A DNA stretch of 64,000 nt from Montifringilla adamsi. Taxonomy: Eukaryota > Chordata > Aves > Passeriformes > Passeridae. This document shows positions 12,901 to 24,252 of this stretch, one piece after another. The stretch is taken from positions 10,990,162 to 11,054,161 of the forward strand of contig JAGGNK010006559.1 of the NCBI GenBank assembly GCA_017590115.1, read 5' to 3'. Numbering within the stretch: position 1 is the stretch's first letter; each line of letters starts with the position of its first letter. The notes under the pieces are model-generated. The model was not told where the DNA came from. It did no database searches and worked only from the letters and a program-made list of their open reading frames with translations. Position numbers and translations under genes: made by a program.

Positions 12901-13954
12901 TCTGATTGATAAATGTTGCTCTTCCTCCAAGTGAGGTGTGCAAATTTGGTTTTCATTATTTTTATGTGCAAAAGAGGATGTGGTGTTTACTGTGTAGTAA
13001 GCTGGTAGTTTTCATCCAGAGACCTGGCTTGTATTTTGTTAACCTGCATAATAGTAAAAATTCTGAGATGCAGAATTCGTGATGAAAGTTTATAAGTTTG
13101 CATTTCATTCATTCACATTATTCTGTGCATTAAGATCTCATTCTCTTTCTGGATTTGATTAATCTCATTTTCAGTCTATGTGTTCCAGGTGTTTCTGCAC
13201 ATATAGTCACCAGGCTTTGGGAATACATTGGTAGAGTTCAAGTCTGTTTATAGTTGCAAATATCTGCCAGAAGAATTTCTAGAGTTGTCTCTTGTTAGGC
13301 TGTCTAATTCACTGTTCAGCAGATGGCACTGGAAGAGCACATCGGTGGGAGACTTCAGTCATGCCGTAATTCATGCAAAGTACTAGTGAAGCTGTTGCTG
13401 TGCTGAGGGTTGTGAAGAAGTTGCATAATTCATTTTAATGTATTCCAGGAAGGGGTGCATATCTGGCCTCTTCTGCTCCAGCTCTATTAAATGAAGACCG
13501 CAACGAATTCTATACTTGCAAGCATATGAGTGTATCATATATTGAGGGCTGTTTATACAGTGTTTATAAACACATTGATATGCAGTGCAGAATTAGCTGG
13601 TGTTCTTTAAGTACGTGCAAAGAAAGAGGAGTATTGGGATCAATTAGGGTATTTGACTTCATGGTGTTTTTTTTTTTTCCTGTCCTGCATAAAATATGTG
13701 TAGGAGGTATCATAGAGTGAGTCTCATATGGACAACTTGTTTAGAGACTTGCTCTCGTGACATGAGCTTGTTCAGTTTACTTTGAAGAGCTTTGACCTGG
13801 ACTGTCACTAGATTTTTATCATCTTCTCATGCATGAATGAACTGGGCTTCTGGATAGATGCATGTTGTTTATGGGCTTTACAGTTGATTATCAAACCTTT
13901 CTTATACCTTGACATGAGTTTTTACAAGAATACAACTAATAAACCAACCATTTT

Positions 13955-14270
13955 ATAGAATCCAGAATATACTGTGTTGGAAGGGACCCATTCAGAGTAA
14001 TCGAGTCCAGCTTCTGGCTCTGTGCAGGACAGCCCAAAGAATCACATCATGTGCTTAAGAGCGTTGTCTAGACACTTCTTGAACTCTGTCAGGCTTTGTG
14101 CTCTGACCATTTCCCTGGAAAGCCTGTTCCTGTACCCAGCCACGCTCAGTGTGAAAAACCTTTTCCTAGTGTCCAACCTAAATATCCCCTGATTCAGCTT
14201 CCGGCTGTTTCCTGGAGTCCTGGTACTGGTCATAAGAGTGATGAGATTGGTATCTGCAGGCAGTACCATC
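13955..14270 (-). mobile_element. CR1 LINE 3' fragment with ORF2 C-terminus
   Basis: The plus strand starts with the complement of a CR1 3' end (tagaatcc...tgttggaagggaccc). The minus-strand translation of about 14,042-14,235 gives the CR1 ORF2 C-terminal signature: SRKLNQGIFRLDTRKRFFTL, then NRLSREMVRAQSLTEFKKCL. That tail is still open. A strongly 5'-truncated copy, no longer functional. Confidence 0.9.
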
Positions 14271-16570
14271 CACAAGGAGGGGGGAACATTTCTGGAAAAG
14301 TGGAAATAATATCAGCTTGTGGATGTCAGAAGCAGTTGGAGAACACTGTGGATTTCACAGGTGGAGCTAATGTGATAGTTCCCAGGTTTCTGGTACTATG
14401 TGCACAAAAGCAGAGTTAATTTTTTCAAATGAATCAATGCTCTGACTTTGTTAGTTTAGGAGAAGCAATGCAATCCTGAAGTTGCAATTTTAACTCATTT
14501 TGTAGGTTAATTTGGTTACATATGGCACAAAGAGTTCTGCAAATTGGAAAGGTGGCAAAATCCAAATGGTTTAGGATTAGAAAGTCAATGACATTTTGAG
14601 CCTCCTTTTAATTGACATGTAAGTCTCCCTTTATCTGCACTTGTAGGAAAGTAAACATAGTGTCTTAATCTTTGAAAATTCATACCCATAACTCAGGATT
14701 GTGTTCACATTGTGTAACTGGAGGATGGTGTTTTAGGATTTCATGACTCCTGATACAACAGGCATCCTGTTAAAAGTGGAAAATAACTAGTGAACATATC
14801 ATAAAATACTGGTTCTGGTTTTTTAAGTCTTAATACTTATTTATAGCAAGTTATTGATTCTTAGGCTTTTGTTTAGAAAGTGTTTTGGTCATGTTTGTTC
14901 TTTGCTGGTAGAAAGCAAATCAGTTTAGAGACTGGAGTAACCTTTTATTTCCTCCCCATTGAAAGAAAGAAAAGTATAATTTAGTTTGATAATTAAGAAA
15001 ATGAAACGGAAAGACCTGAATGTGTTCTAAAGATGAACTTGGGAAATATCAGAGGTTATGACAAGGACACAGAACCAGTCTTTGAAATAGGTTGATGCAG
15101 ATAGGACTGGGGTACAATCCATGTAAATCAGTCTTTACTACTTCTGCTTTTTATGGAGCAGTGTCCACCCCTCTAGCAGCAGAGTTTTACTTAAAGTTTT
15201 TCAAGGTGTTTTGAAGTTCAGAATCCGTAGATGTTTCACATTACCTTTTAGTTTGCTTTGGATGTGATCCTTTACCTTTTGTATACTTGAGGACCAGAGA
15301 AGTTGGGCTGGGCAACAACAATAGGCAGTAGACTGCTTTTTGGTTATAGTAATCATTGTCCTTCCAGGCTTTTATGCAGTTTTTGAATGTTTATTTAAGA
15401 AAACAGTATTGTTTAGTTGATAAAACTTATTTCAGTCTGTTGCACTGTTTTTCTCGGTTTGCTTATATTGTGATACTCCGGGAGAAAAGTGGGAAGTGCG
15501 TATATAAGGGCTGTTTTACTTTCCCCTCAGTCCACCAAGGTTGGAAGATTTCTTGAAAGATTCTTAGACTCCTTCAGCTTGCCATGCTTAGCCTGGAGCC
15601 AGGCTTGCTGCTGCAGGTTGTGCTGCTAACATCACACGTATTTGGAGGTACATGGAATAACAGTTACTACTAATTGTAGTACCTACTTCTGTGCGAGTAG
15701 CAACTTCCCTCTCTTCTCTTTCTTATGCGTTGTCCTTCTCTTTGCAGAGCTCTTTACTTTGGAAGGTCTAGCTAAAATTAAAACAAACCATGCCCCTCCA
15801 AAGCCCCCCCAAAACACAGTCAAACCTCAATCGAGGAAAAAACCAATCCAAAAGATCAATTTTGTGGGTACCTGATTCTGCAAGATGCCGGGTGGGAGCA
15901 GCTGTGTCCACTAGATCTTGGCAGAAATACTGGAGGAAGAAAAGGTCTAATAATTTTAGGCAATAAGAGGCTGTGACTTTGTTTTCTGTGGATAAAACAG
16001 ATTGGAAATCCTTTCTTTCATGGAAGTTCAGGAGGGGACTTGCTGTAAATATATGTTACTTTGCTGTTAAGGAAAATCTGTATTTTCACTACAGTTAGTT
16101 TTGCTCTAAATATGTAACCTTCTAAATATTACTCAACTTTCTTGTGTAGAGAAAGTATAACCTTATAAGACCCTGTTTTTAGGACCAATCTCAGTTTAAC
16201 CTGGATGTAGGATTTCTGTTGATTAGAATGTTTTCTGTAGTTTTATCTTCTGTAGTTACTTGTGGGGGGATTTTTTAGGAGTCTTTGGAAAGAGAAGAGT
16301 ATTCCTGTGTTTGAAAATTATGTATAAATGCATTAAATATATGTGCCTGTGAGTGTAATATAAGGTGTGTGGATGTTTCAAAAATTATCATGCTGAAAGC
16401 ATAATGAAGTTGTGGAAATGTAGGAGTTTCATTTTTTGAGCCTAATTGTTTCAAAGTCAGCAACCTATTTTTACTTTTATGTGTTGCCCATTGTTAAAGT
16501 ACTGCAATTTCTGTTCTGCTTGGAGAAGGGGAACCCTTATAGATAATTTTTGAAATTTTTATTTTGTGAA
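14271..16570. other. Probable SOCS6 intron, no gene seen
   Basis: AT-rich sequence running into the acceptor of the coding exon. A short C/A-rich patch lies near 15,790-15,850. No exon or repeat could be supported. Confidence 0.5.
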
Positions 16571-16596
16571 TGTAATTATTTTTTTTTTCTTTCTAG
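16571..16596 (+). promoter_or_regulatory. SOCS6: Splice acceptor of the SOCS6 coding exon
   Basis: A T-rich polypyrimidine tract runs into TTTCTTTCTAG, with AG at 16595-16596, 125 bases before the SOCS6 start codon. SOCS6 is known to have a non-coding first exon far upstream and one exon holding the whole coding region, so an acceptor just here fits. No transcript data are available, so the exact junction is a prediction. Confidence 0.8.
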
Positions 16597-16721
16597 GAAA
16601 TGGCTCTTGAAGTTAAATGAGGCTGGATAAAACACATAAATGAAGCAGAAGCTGCTCTTCGTGTGTTAGGGCTATATCACCGCAAGCACTGCTGATCAGC
16701 CAGATTTGGTAACTTGTCATA
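16597..16721 (+). other. SOCS6: SOCS6 5' UTR portion of the coding exon
   Basis: This is the stretch between the predicted acceptor and the start codon. It contains three upstream ATGs, each followed by a short frame that ends before the main ATG, and an in-frame TAA four codons before the start. No other ATG lies between 16,670 and 16,721. The upstream non-coding exon is not recognisable in this window. Confidence 0.75.
16600..16669 (+). promoter_or_regulatory. Chain of three overlapping uORFs in the SOCS6 leader
   Basis: uORF1 is 16600-16620 (MALEVK), in strong initiation context (G at -3, G at +4). uORF2 is 16617-16643 (MRLDKTHK). uORF3 is 16640-16669 (MKQKLLFVC). Each junction is an ATGA in which the next start overlaps the previous stop. 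The main ATG follows 52 bases after the last stop. Such a leader would be expected to lower and modulate SOCS6 translation; that is inference, and the peptides themselves need have no function. Confidence 0.55.
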
Positions 16722-18326
16722 ATGAAGAAAATTAGTCTCAAAACAATTCGCAAGTCCTTTAACTTAAATAAAAGTAAAGATGAAAGTGACTTTGTAGTGG
16801 TTCAGCAGCCATCATTAAGTGAATTCGGAAAAGATGACTCCTTGTTTGGCAGCTGCTATGGTAAAGATTTGGCTAGCTGTGAAGTCAATAGTGAAGATGA
16901 AAAAGGAGGCAAAAATAGATCAAAAAGTGAAAGTTTAATGGGTACGTTAAAAAGGAGGCTTTCAGCAAAACAAAAACAGAAAGGCAAAGGCAGCACACCA
17001 TCTGTAAGCTCTGCAGATGATGACACATTTTCTTCCTCATCTGCTCCAATAACCTTCAAAGATGTGCGAGCTCAAAGACCTCTGAGATCCACTTCCCTCC
17101 GTAATCACCATTACAGCCCAACTCCATGGCCACTTCGACCTACAAATTCAGAAGAGACTTGCATCAAAATGGAAGTGAAAGTCAAGGCCTTGGTCCATTC
17201 CTCTAATCCAAGCCCAGCGCTGAATGGTGTTCGAAAGGACTTCCATGACTTGCAGTCAGAAAATGTGTTCCAGGAACAAAGCAATGCATTAAAAAATACG
17301 GAATCTCAGAACGGGGACTTGCATCTTCATATTGATGAACATGTGCCTGTAGTTATTGGATTAATGCCTCAGGACTACATTCAGTATACTGTGCCTTTAG
17401 ATGAGGGAATGTATCCTTTGGAAGGATCACGTAGTTACTGTCTGGATAGTTCCTCACCCATGGAAGTTTCGACTGTTTCTTCTCAAGTGGGGGGAAATGC
17501 TTTCCATGAAGATGAGAGCCAAGTGGATCAGGACATAGTCGTTGCACCGGATATCTTTGTGGACCAGACGGTGAATGGTTTGTTGATTGGTACCACAGGA
17601 GTCATGTTGCAAAGCCCAAGAGTTAATCATAGTGATGTCCCTCCACTCTCACCTTTGCTACCTCCAATGCAGAATAATCAAATCCAAAGGAACTTCAATG
17701 GATTAAATGGCACAGATGCCCATGTGGCTGAAAGTATGCGCTGCCATTTGAATTTTGATCCTAACACTGCCCCAGGAGTTGGAAGAGTTTATGACTCTGT
17801 ACAGAACAGCGGTCCTATGGTTGTGACAAGCCTCACAGAAGAACTGAAAAAACTTGCAAAACAAGGATGGTACTGGGGCCCCATTACACGCTGGGAGGCA
17901 GAGGGAAAATTAGCTAATGTGCCTGATGGCTCGTTTCTTGTTCGAGATAGTTCTGATGATCGTTATCTTTTAAGTTTGAGTTTTCGTTCCCATGGAAAAA
18001 CTCTTCACACTAGAATTGAACACTCAAATGGTAGGTTTAGTTTTTATGAACAGCCAGATGTGGAGGGACATACATCTATAGTTGACTTAATTGAACATTC
18101 AATCAGGGACTCTGAAAATGGAGCTTTCTGCTATTCCAGATCCCGGCTACCAGGATCTGCAACTTACCCAGTGAGACTGACAAATCCAGTGTCCCGGTTT
18201 ATGCAGGTGCGCTCTTTACAGTACCTGTGTCGTTTTGTAATACGTCAGTACACCAGAATAGACCTGATTCAAAAACTGCCTTTGCCAAACAAAATGAAGG
18301 ATTATTTACAGGAAAAGCACTACTGA
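16722..18326 (+). CDS. SOCS6: Suppressor of cytokine signalling 6, complete coding sequence
   Basis: A single uninterrupted 534-codon frame, about the usual vertebrate SOCS6 length, recognised along its whole length. The long N-terminal region has a basic serine-rich stretch from residue 64 (KNRSKSESLMGTLKRR). An extended SH2 subdomain (LTEELKKLAKQ) leads into the SH2 domain, which starts near WYWGPI at 383; FLVRDSS is at 405-411, and R408 should be the invariant phosphotyrosine-binding arginine. The C-terminal SOCS box has an Elongin-binding BC box, SLQYLCRFVI (498-507, C503), and a Cullin5-type LPLPNK segment from 519. Family knowledge: a cytoplasmic substrate adaptor of an Elongin B/C-Cullin5 ubiquitin ligase that recognises phosphotyrosine targets such as KIT, FLT3 and insulin-receptor-substrate signalling. 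The start is supported by an in-frame TAA at 16710-16712 and A at -3. No frameshift or stop is seen, and an intronless coding exon is normal for this gene. Confidence 0.98.
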   Translation: MKKISLKTIRKSFNLNKSKDESDFVVVQQPSLSEFGKDDSLFGSCYGKDLASCEVNSEDEKGGKNRSKSESLMGTLKRRLSAKQKQKGKGSTPSVSSADDDTFSSSSAPITFKDVRAQRPLRSTSLRNHHYSPTPWPLRPTNSEETCIKMEVKVKALVHSSNPSPALNGVRKDFHDLQSENVFQEQSNALKNTESQNGDLHLHIDEHVPVVIGLMPQDYIQYTVPLDEGMYPLEGSRSYCLDSSSPMEVSTVSSQVGGNAFHEDESQVDQDIVVAPDIFVDQTVNGLLIGTTGVMLQSPRVNHSDVPPLSPLLPPMQNNQIQRNFNGLNGTDAHVAESMRCHLNFDPNTAPGVGRVYDSVQNSGPMVVTSLTEELKKLAKQGWYWGPITRWEAEGKLANVPDGSFLVRDSSDDRYLLSLSFRSHGKTLHTRIEHSNGRFSFYEQPDVEGHTSIVDLIEHSIRDSENGAFCYSRSRLPGSATYPVRLTNPVSRFMQVRSLQYLCRFVIRQYTRIDLIQKLPLPNKMKDYLQEKHY

Positions 18327-18484
18327 AAGCTTACGGGAATCTTGCATCTTGCACTTTGGGAACAACAACAACAAAAAGAGATTGAATTACAGTTTACAGA
18401 CTTTCATTATTATCAAAATCTTTTGCTGCCATAAAAATATTTCATTTTTGTCTGTAAAAGAAAAGTAATGCATTTGGATTTATG

Positions 18485-18511
18485 TTTTTTTTTTTTTTGG
18501 GGGGGGGGGGG
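18485..18511 (+). repeat. T14-G13 homopolymer junction in the SOCS6 3' UTR
   Basis: Fourteen T are followed directly by thirteen G. It is a simple-sequence tract, likely length-variable and prone to sequencing or assembly error. In RNA the G-run could take part in a G-quadruplex or block a polymerase. Confidence 0.9.
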
Positions 18512-20940
18512 TTGTGTATTTTGGGAGGCTTTTTTTTCTTGTTTTGTTTTGTTGGAAAGAATGATCTCAAGTTTATTTTTAGAAGTGTGAAATAGCTATC
18601 TTTCATCAATGTGCAGATTAATCACAATGTGAATGATCAAATTCTCCTTAATTTCCCCCAAGTCCTTTGCTGCTATCCACTGTGATTTTTATGCATTGAA
18701 AGCACATTTCATGTGTATTCAACAATAAGTAAAAGTTAAATGAAACTTGTTGAATGGATTTTTTTTTCCTTTAAAACAACCTCTGGAAAAAAATGATCAT
18801 GGATAAATAACATATTGGTATTCTAAATTACTGATTTTACATCTAAGTTAAAAACTGTTTCCTAGTGTTGTAATTAGACATTTCTGTAGAGATATGCCCC
18901 AATGTATAGACAGAGCTGTGTGATAAGAACATGGTTATGCAGCATATCTCTGGGAAAAAAAAAGCCTTCCTCCTAAGCCTTGTACTGTCTGTACACTCTT
19001 GTGTTTGAGAAGGTTGGTTCAGCCTTCTTCTCGTCTCAGTGTTTTGTCCTCAAAAAATGGCCTTTAAAAAACAGTTTATGAAAGTCAATGTACAGTACCT
19101 AGAAGAAAATTGTGGTATTGGCGTCTTGTAAAATATTACTTCTTGAAATCATGCCATCAGTTAATAAATTAACATCTACCAGGTCCACTCTTTCTTTCCT
19201 TTTCCCTCCTGCCTACTCTTGCAGAGTAAGGGAAGGAAGTTTCCTGGATTTGTGGGAAGACTCTAAGAATTGTTATCATGGGAACATAAATTTGTAAGCC
19301 ATTTTGGGGATGGGGTAAAACTTCTAATAGGATTATTTCTACCATATTTATGTTCAAGTTACTTGAAATTTTATCATTTCCATTTTTCTACATTTTTCTT
19401 TCACTTCAGAAAGTACAGGAATACACTAATATCCTTTGGATCATTTTCCCCTTTTTTCTATATCCTTTGAGGAGGAAGGAACAGGACTGATAACATTTTA
19501 TATGGAAGATGTTTAAATGCATCTCTAAAGTGCTATTCTCCTAGCCTTTCAAATTATTGGGAAGAGATGTTTGGATATACAGTGACCGCAGAATATGTTT
19601 CAGTTTGCTGTCATGAAATATGTTTTGACATATGAAATATTGAATCAATTAGGTAAGTGTTTATGATATCTGTCAAAGATTCTGGCATTTGGAAAGCTTA
19701 CAGTTATTCTAACCTTCTGTAGGGAAAAAAAGACTTTCAGTGGGGAGTACAGGTTCTACACTGTAATATTTTCATCATGCAAGGTTAATCCATGGCATTT
19801 TCCTGTTTTATTTTAGTTTGGTTTTTTTTTCTCCCATGTTTTTATCACTTTTATGAGTTACTTGCTAAAGGGGTCATAGCTGGTTTGGGAAGGAGGCCTG
19901 CCTCTGCATTGCTGATAGGCCTTGCTTTGCATGCCTCTGTGCCCCAGTTTTGTGTTTTAAAATGTCATATTGCCCTTCTCTGGTAGAAGTGGCTAATGAG
20001 TGAAAATCACCTTAGGAAAAAAGTCCATCTTTGATACATCTTTCTTGTTTGGGTCATTTTCTTCTCCTTATTTAATCTAGCATTTCTGTCCCCTAAAATG
20101 AGTCTTTAGAAGTGAATACAGTATTGCTGCAAGGTGGTGCAGTAGCACTACATCTTGGGTTGCCTGAATTGATAGACAAAATTTATATTTTTTTAATTTA
20201 TTTTTTGACCATAATGTTTAACTAAAAAATAAAAAAAGAAAATCAAAGGTAGATAAAGACTGCCTTTGCTTTTAAGGGAGGGAGAATAAGGATTTCCTCT
20301 TTAGTCTGATAAAGTTTTAAACTTAAAAAAGAAAATAATCTAGAGCAGTCTATACATGTGATTTGTTGGCTCTGCCATGGAGATATATGTATGAAAGGGA
20401 GGATTCTGTTTTCTTTTTTTTCCTCTACTGACTTCTCCCCCTACCCAGTCATGTCCCATGCCCCCTCCCATGAATCAGGATCACTAACTTTATTCAAAAA
20501 GGCACAATAACCTATTGTATGGTACAGTGTTCTGATTCTGTCTGTGGAGAGGAAAAAGAAAATCATTTTTTATGGATTTCAGATGCATACTTTTGGAAGA
20601 AAACCTCTGGCATTTTCTTCACTTTAAAAATTCTTTCCCCATACTATAGGGCCTATGCATTCTACAGAATCTTTGAAAGATTATAGTATATGAAATATTT
20701 TCATTGTCATTTAATACCACTATTGAATACATTAAACATATGTTTATACTATGCCACATGCATTAATTTAGCAGTCATTGCGTTGAAACCTAAATATTTG
20801 AAGCTACGATATCCTGGTCTTATTGTGGAATTGAAAAACGTGCAAGAACACACATGCTAAAATTCTTGCCCATGCCTTTATAAATTTCAGTTGTTCACTC
20901 ATAAATGATGCTTTTTAAAATTAAAAAAAAAAAAAACAAA

Positions 20941-20954
20941 CTGTTTTAAAACAG
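20941..20954. repeat. 14-bp perfect palindrome in the SOCS6 3' UTR
   Basis: CTGTTTTAAAACAG is a perfect palindrome, preceded by an A-rich run. It is short enough to be chance in AT-rich DNA. Confidence 0.8.
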
Positions 20955-21997
20955 CTATCCAGTTTCTGAATTGCCTTCCTTGCTGTGTTGTTCATCTGTG
21001 AACTTAATCGGGTCAAGTTAACTTTGTCATTTCCCCTGCCATAAAGCTACTACAAAAGGAACACTTAAAAGTGTTTGAGGTCTAGGATGTAAGAACCATA
21101 GAGCACTTTGCTTCCGAATAAAAAATGGTGGTGATATTTCTACTAAGCTCCAAATACTTTAAATCAGTAGACACAGATACTTATTTTTACAGGTTTCTTT
21201 AATCAGAACCTCACAGTACTTTTTCATACTGAGGTGTCTGGCCAGCCAGGAGAATGAACTCAGAAAAAATGCTTTGAAAATATTAAAGATACTTACAATT
21301 TCTTATTATAAAGATTAATATAAAAGAAACACAGTAGCATTTAGTTATGAGTGAATTTATAACACTCAGAATAACCACAAAATTTGTGTTGACTTCTTCT
21401 TCATGAGAATTAGAGGAACAAAATGTCCTTGAGAAATAAAAGAAAGATGATGGAGGATATTTTGGGGACCTTTGGAAGTAAATACACTAGGAACAAAAGC
21501 TAACAGACTATGGTCCTTATAGAGTAGAAATATGGCTATTTATTCAGCACAACAGTTTAAGGGTTCAAAAGGTATGCTTTTTATGCAATTGAATTGAGGA
21601 AAAAGGTTTTTGAAAATGAAACTTCAAAATAAAACTCCTTTCAGTGGCTGAAATGATTGACATTACTGATAACTGCTTTACCATTTAGAAGAGTAAAACA
21701 ACACCTTGTATTTAGAAATAATAAATTTGCACAATTTCCTGGGGTTTTTTTAAATTTTGTTTTGTTTTGTAAGCCAGTGTTATAAACAACTGAAAGTGAT
21801 GTATATTCTTTGATCTGTTTGAAGGATATAGCATTTATCCTGCTGTTGACATAGTGAATGCCATCTTTTTATCAAAATGTAATTATGTCAGAAGGATCAG
21901 AAATGCAATTATTAATTAAACTTTTTTGTTCTCAGATGAGCTGACTTTGTATTTTGTTAAAGCCAATTTCTTTCTGTGAATGTTGACTGCTGGCCTA

Positions 21998-22003
21998 AAT
22001 AAA
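21998..22003 (+). terminator. SOCS6: Possible proximal polyadenylation signal of SOCS6
   Basis: A canonical AATAAA is followed within 20 bases by a T-rich stretch (cagtttttgttttgatg), a plausible cleavage region. If used it would shorten the 3' UTR to about 3.7 kb. Canonical hexamers also occur by chance in AT-rich DNA. Confidence 0.35.
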
Positions 22004-22600
22004 ATCTGTGCAGTTTTTGTTTTGATGCATTTCATCTGTGTGAATACTGGAATTATAAATTTAAAACAGCATACCAGCAATATATGGGCTATGATGAGAA
22101 GTATTTCTCTGTTACTGAACTTTCAAATTCTGACCTAAGCTATAGATGAATTAATGATTGCCAATTTAATTTCCTTAAATCTTTCTATGACTGCAAAGGA
22201 TAAAAATTACAGGCATTCTTTATAAATAAAAAATTACCTAGATAGTAGTTCATAATGTGAAAAATATGGCATTGTTGTATCTGGAAAATGGTCTAAATTC
22301 TACACAGATAATGAAAAATTCTGAAGGAATTTTTTATGAATACCTGTTGGGTTAAAGAATTTTTATAGTGATGATGGAGTGCCATGAAATTAATACTTGC
22401 AATCCAGGTTGCTGTAGTTTACACTTTTCTCTGTTTCAGACCTGGTGTGCACTATTTGTACTAAGCACGCCACAGAGTGAATTATCCAAAGTCCATTGAT
22501 TTTAATGTGTTTTGGTTTGTAAACAAAATTATAGTAATTTCTTGCACATTTTTGAAAAATAATTGTATAAGGATTTATGTATCTGCTTCTGGATACAGTG

Positions 22601-22626
22601 TGTAAATAAAAATTTCATTCACAAAA
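22601..22626 (+). terminator. SOCS6: Probable distal polyadenylation site of SOCS6, with Pumilio motif
   Basis: AATAAA at 22605-22610 is followed by A-rich sequence (cleavage near 22,620-22,626) and then a GT-rich element (aggtttgtggagtcttct). The octamer TGTAAATA at 22601-22608 matches the Pumilio consensus UGUANAUA and overlaps the hexamer. It is the best-formed poly(A) context downstream of the gene. Confidence 0.6.
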
Positions 22627-23480
22627 AGGTTTGTGGAGTCTTCTATACATTAAAGACGTTCTAAAACAGAAGAACATCCTGAGAGACACTGTAAAATTTG
22701 GGTATCCGACTTAAACATTTAAATTTTAGTGGTTACTATTTTAACTGTTCTGTATTTTTTAACCCTTACTAGTTGACTTTCAAAGTATTTCTGTATACCA
22801 ATTATTTTAATTTCTAGTTTAAAAAAAATGCCAGGATATAACTAGAGTATTATTTTTGAAAGGTATGCATAAATACTATATTAAGTTAACGTTTTGATCA
22901 TTTTTTCCATTTAAAATTTACAGAATTCATAACCAAAGTCTCCATTTCATCCAGATGTACCTCAAAGATAATATATTGCCTCTTGCCTTTCAAGCAACCA
23001 CATATTTCTTATGTATCTCCAAAATAAAAATTTAGACATTGTATTGTTCATCATATATTCACTTGATGCTGGGAAGTCACACAAATAAAACAGAAGATCG
23101 AAGATAAATAGTGTGTTACAGAAGATATGCACAATTGTTCACATTTTTTCATGTAGTTCGGACTTGGAGTCACTACTCAAATTCAAGTGAGTGCCAGCAG
23201 TTCCTTAGGTCTTGCTTTATAACCAGGTGTGGTGGTGATGGTGTTTGTTTGGTTTAAGGGGTTTTTTTTAAGCAAACAAACTAAAAGTCCAGCCTTGGTA
23301 GCAAGTAATTAGTGCTCGTATTGTCCACAATAATATGTACTTTTCTGTTTATTTTGTAACCTAAGTCCTCAAACAGTAACCAGGAAGGATTCATAGCTTT
23401 TGCTGCTTAAGAGAAAAGCACATTCTCCTATTTCCTGCTGCTGGGGCTGGTATTGCTTTATGCTCAGTACATTGTGTGGT

Positions 23481-23508
23481 TGTTCCCCTGGGGTTTGTTC
23501 CCCTGGGG
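23481..23508. repeat. Tandem duplication of a 13-bp near-palindromic unit
   Basis: TGTTCCCCTGGGG occurs at 23481-23493 and again at 23496-23508, a 15-bp period. Each copy has a CCCC-T-GGGG dyad, so two potential dimer-type protein sites lie about one and a half helical turns apart. Confidence 0.85.
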
Positions 23509-23803
23509 AATCTTGCAGGGGTTTTGTTACTAGGTCTGCATGATGTTCTTCTTTATGTTTGTTCTATTCGCTCCAGAAATTGAGTGAAAAATAAACTTAA
23601 TCTCAAATATTTCCATGTAGTGGAAGGTGAGTAAAGTAATTTTTCAGCCACCTGTAAAATTCTCATGATCCAGACAGCTGCATATTTTATGCTGACAGTA
23701 CTATTTCTACCCCACATTCAAACTTCGTAGTTGTGGTAGAAGAGAAGGAATGAGACACTGCCTGATGCTGCAATCTTGCTGTATGTCTGATAATGCAACC
23801 CTG

Positions 23804-23837
23804 GGACCAAAGCAAGGTTTGGCAGGACCAAAGCAAG
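23804..23837. repeat. 13-bp direct repeat, 21-bp period
   Basis: GGACCAAAGCAAG is present at 23804-23816 and 23825-23837, close to two helical turns apart. Probably a small replication-slippage duplication. Confidence 0.8.
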
Positions 23838-24252
23838 CAAGGGCCTGAAATGTCACCTTCTCCAATTAAGACCTCAACACTTACAAAGCTGCCAGATCTA
23901 GTGGCTAAGTCCTTGATACTTAGGAAATAATATTCCAATATTCTGGGTTTTTTTTCCCTAGCACATGAAATTTACTTGCAGTCCATCTTTTTGGTTTGGT
24001 TGGTTTTGGTTTTATGTTTTTCCTATTCAAAGGCTAAGGTTTAGCCAATTTTGGCATCTTTTGCACCATTAGTATGCACTTTGATTTTTTTTTTTTTTTT
24101 CTGATAAGGTAATAGCTATTGGTTCCTCTCAATGCCATGTGGAATAGGAGTAGGATATTGTAGGGAGTGGAGACCAATGGCTATTTCTTAGGCTTTGAGG
24201 AATGACTTGGAAATAGGAGTTGTTCTGCCTCAGGGCAGATGCTTTGTTCAGC

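Larger units (their letters stand above)
8376..13954. other. Probable SOCS6 intron or 5' flank, no gene seen
   Basis: AT-rich intron-like sequence. A T17 run ending in CTAG at 8451-8470 resembles a splice acceptor but no convincing exon follows. The block at about 10,100-10,450 is somewhat richer in GC but shows no recognisable feature. Confidence 0.5.
18327..22626 (+). other. SOCS6: Probable SOCS6 3' UTR
   Basis: This is AT-rich non-coding sequence from the SOCS6 stop to the strongest downstream polyadenylation signal. A 3' UTR of roughly 4 kb matches the long 3' UTR known for this gene in other vertebrates. It contains a T14-G13 tract, an alternative AATAAA at 21998-22003, several A-rich runs, and a 14-bp palindrome at 20941-20954. 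The end is inferred from the signal and the GT-rich stretch after it, not from transcript evidence. Confidence 0.65.
22627..24252. other. Intergenic, no gene seen
   Basis: AT-rich sequence after the presumed SOCS6 poly(A) site. It contains only small local duplications (near 23,490 and 23,820) and no coding or RNA gene. Confidence 0.55.
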
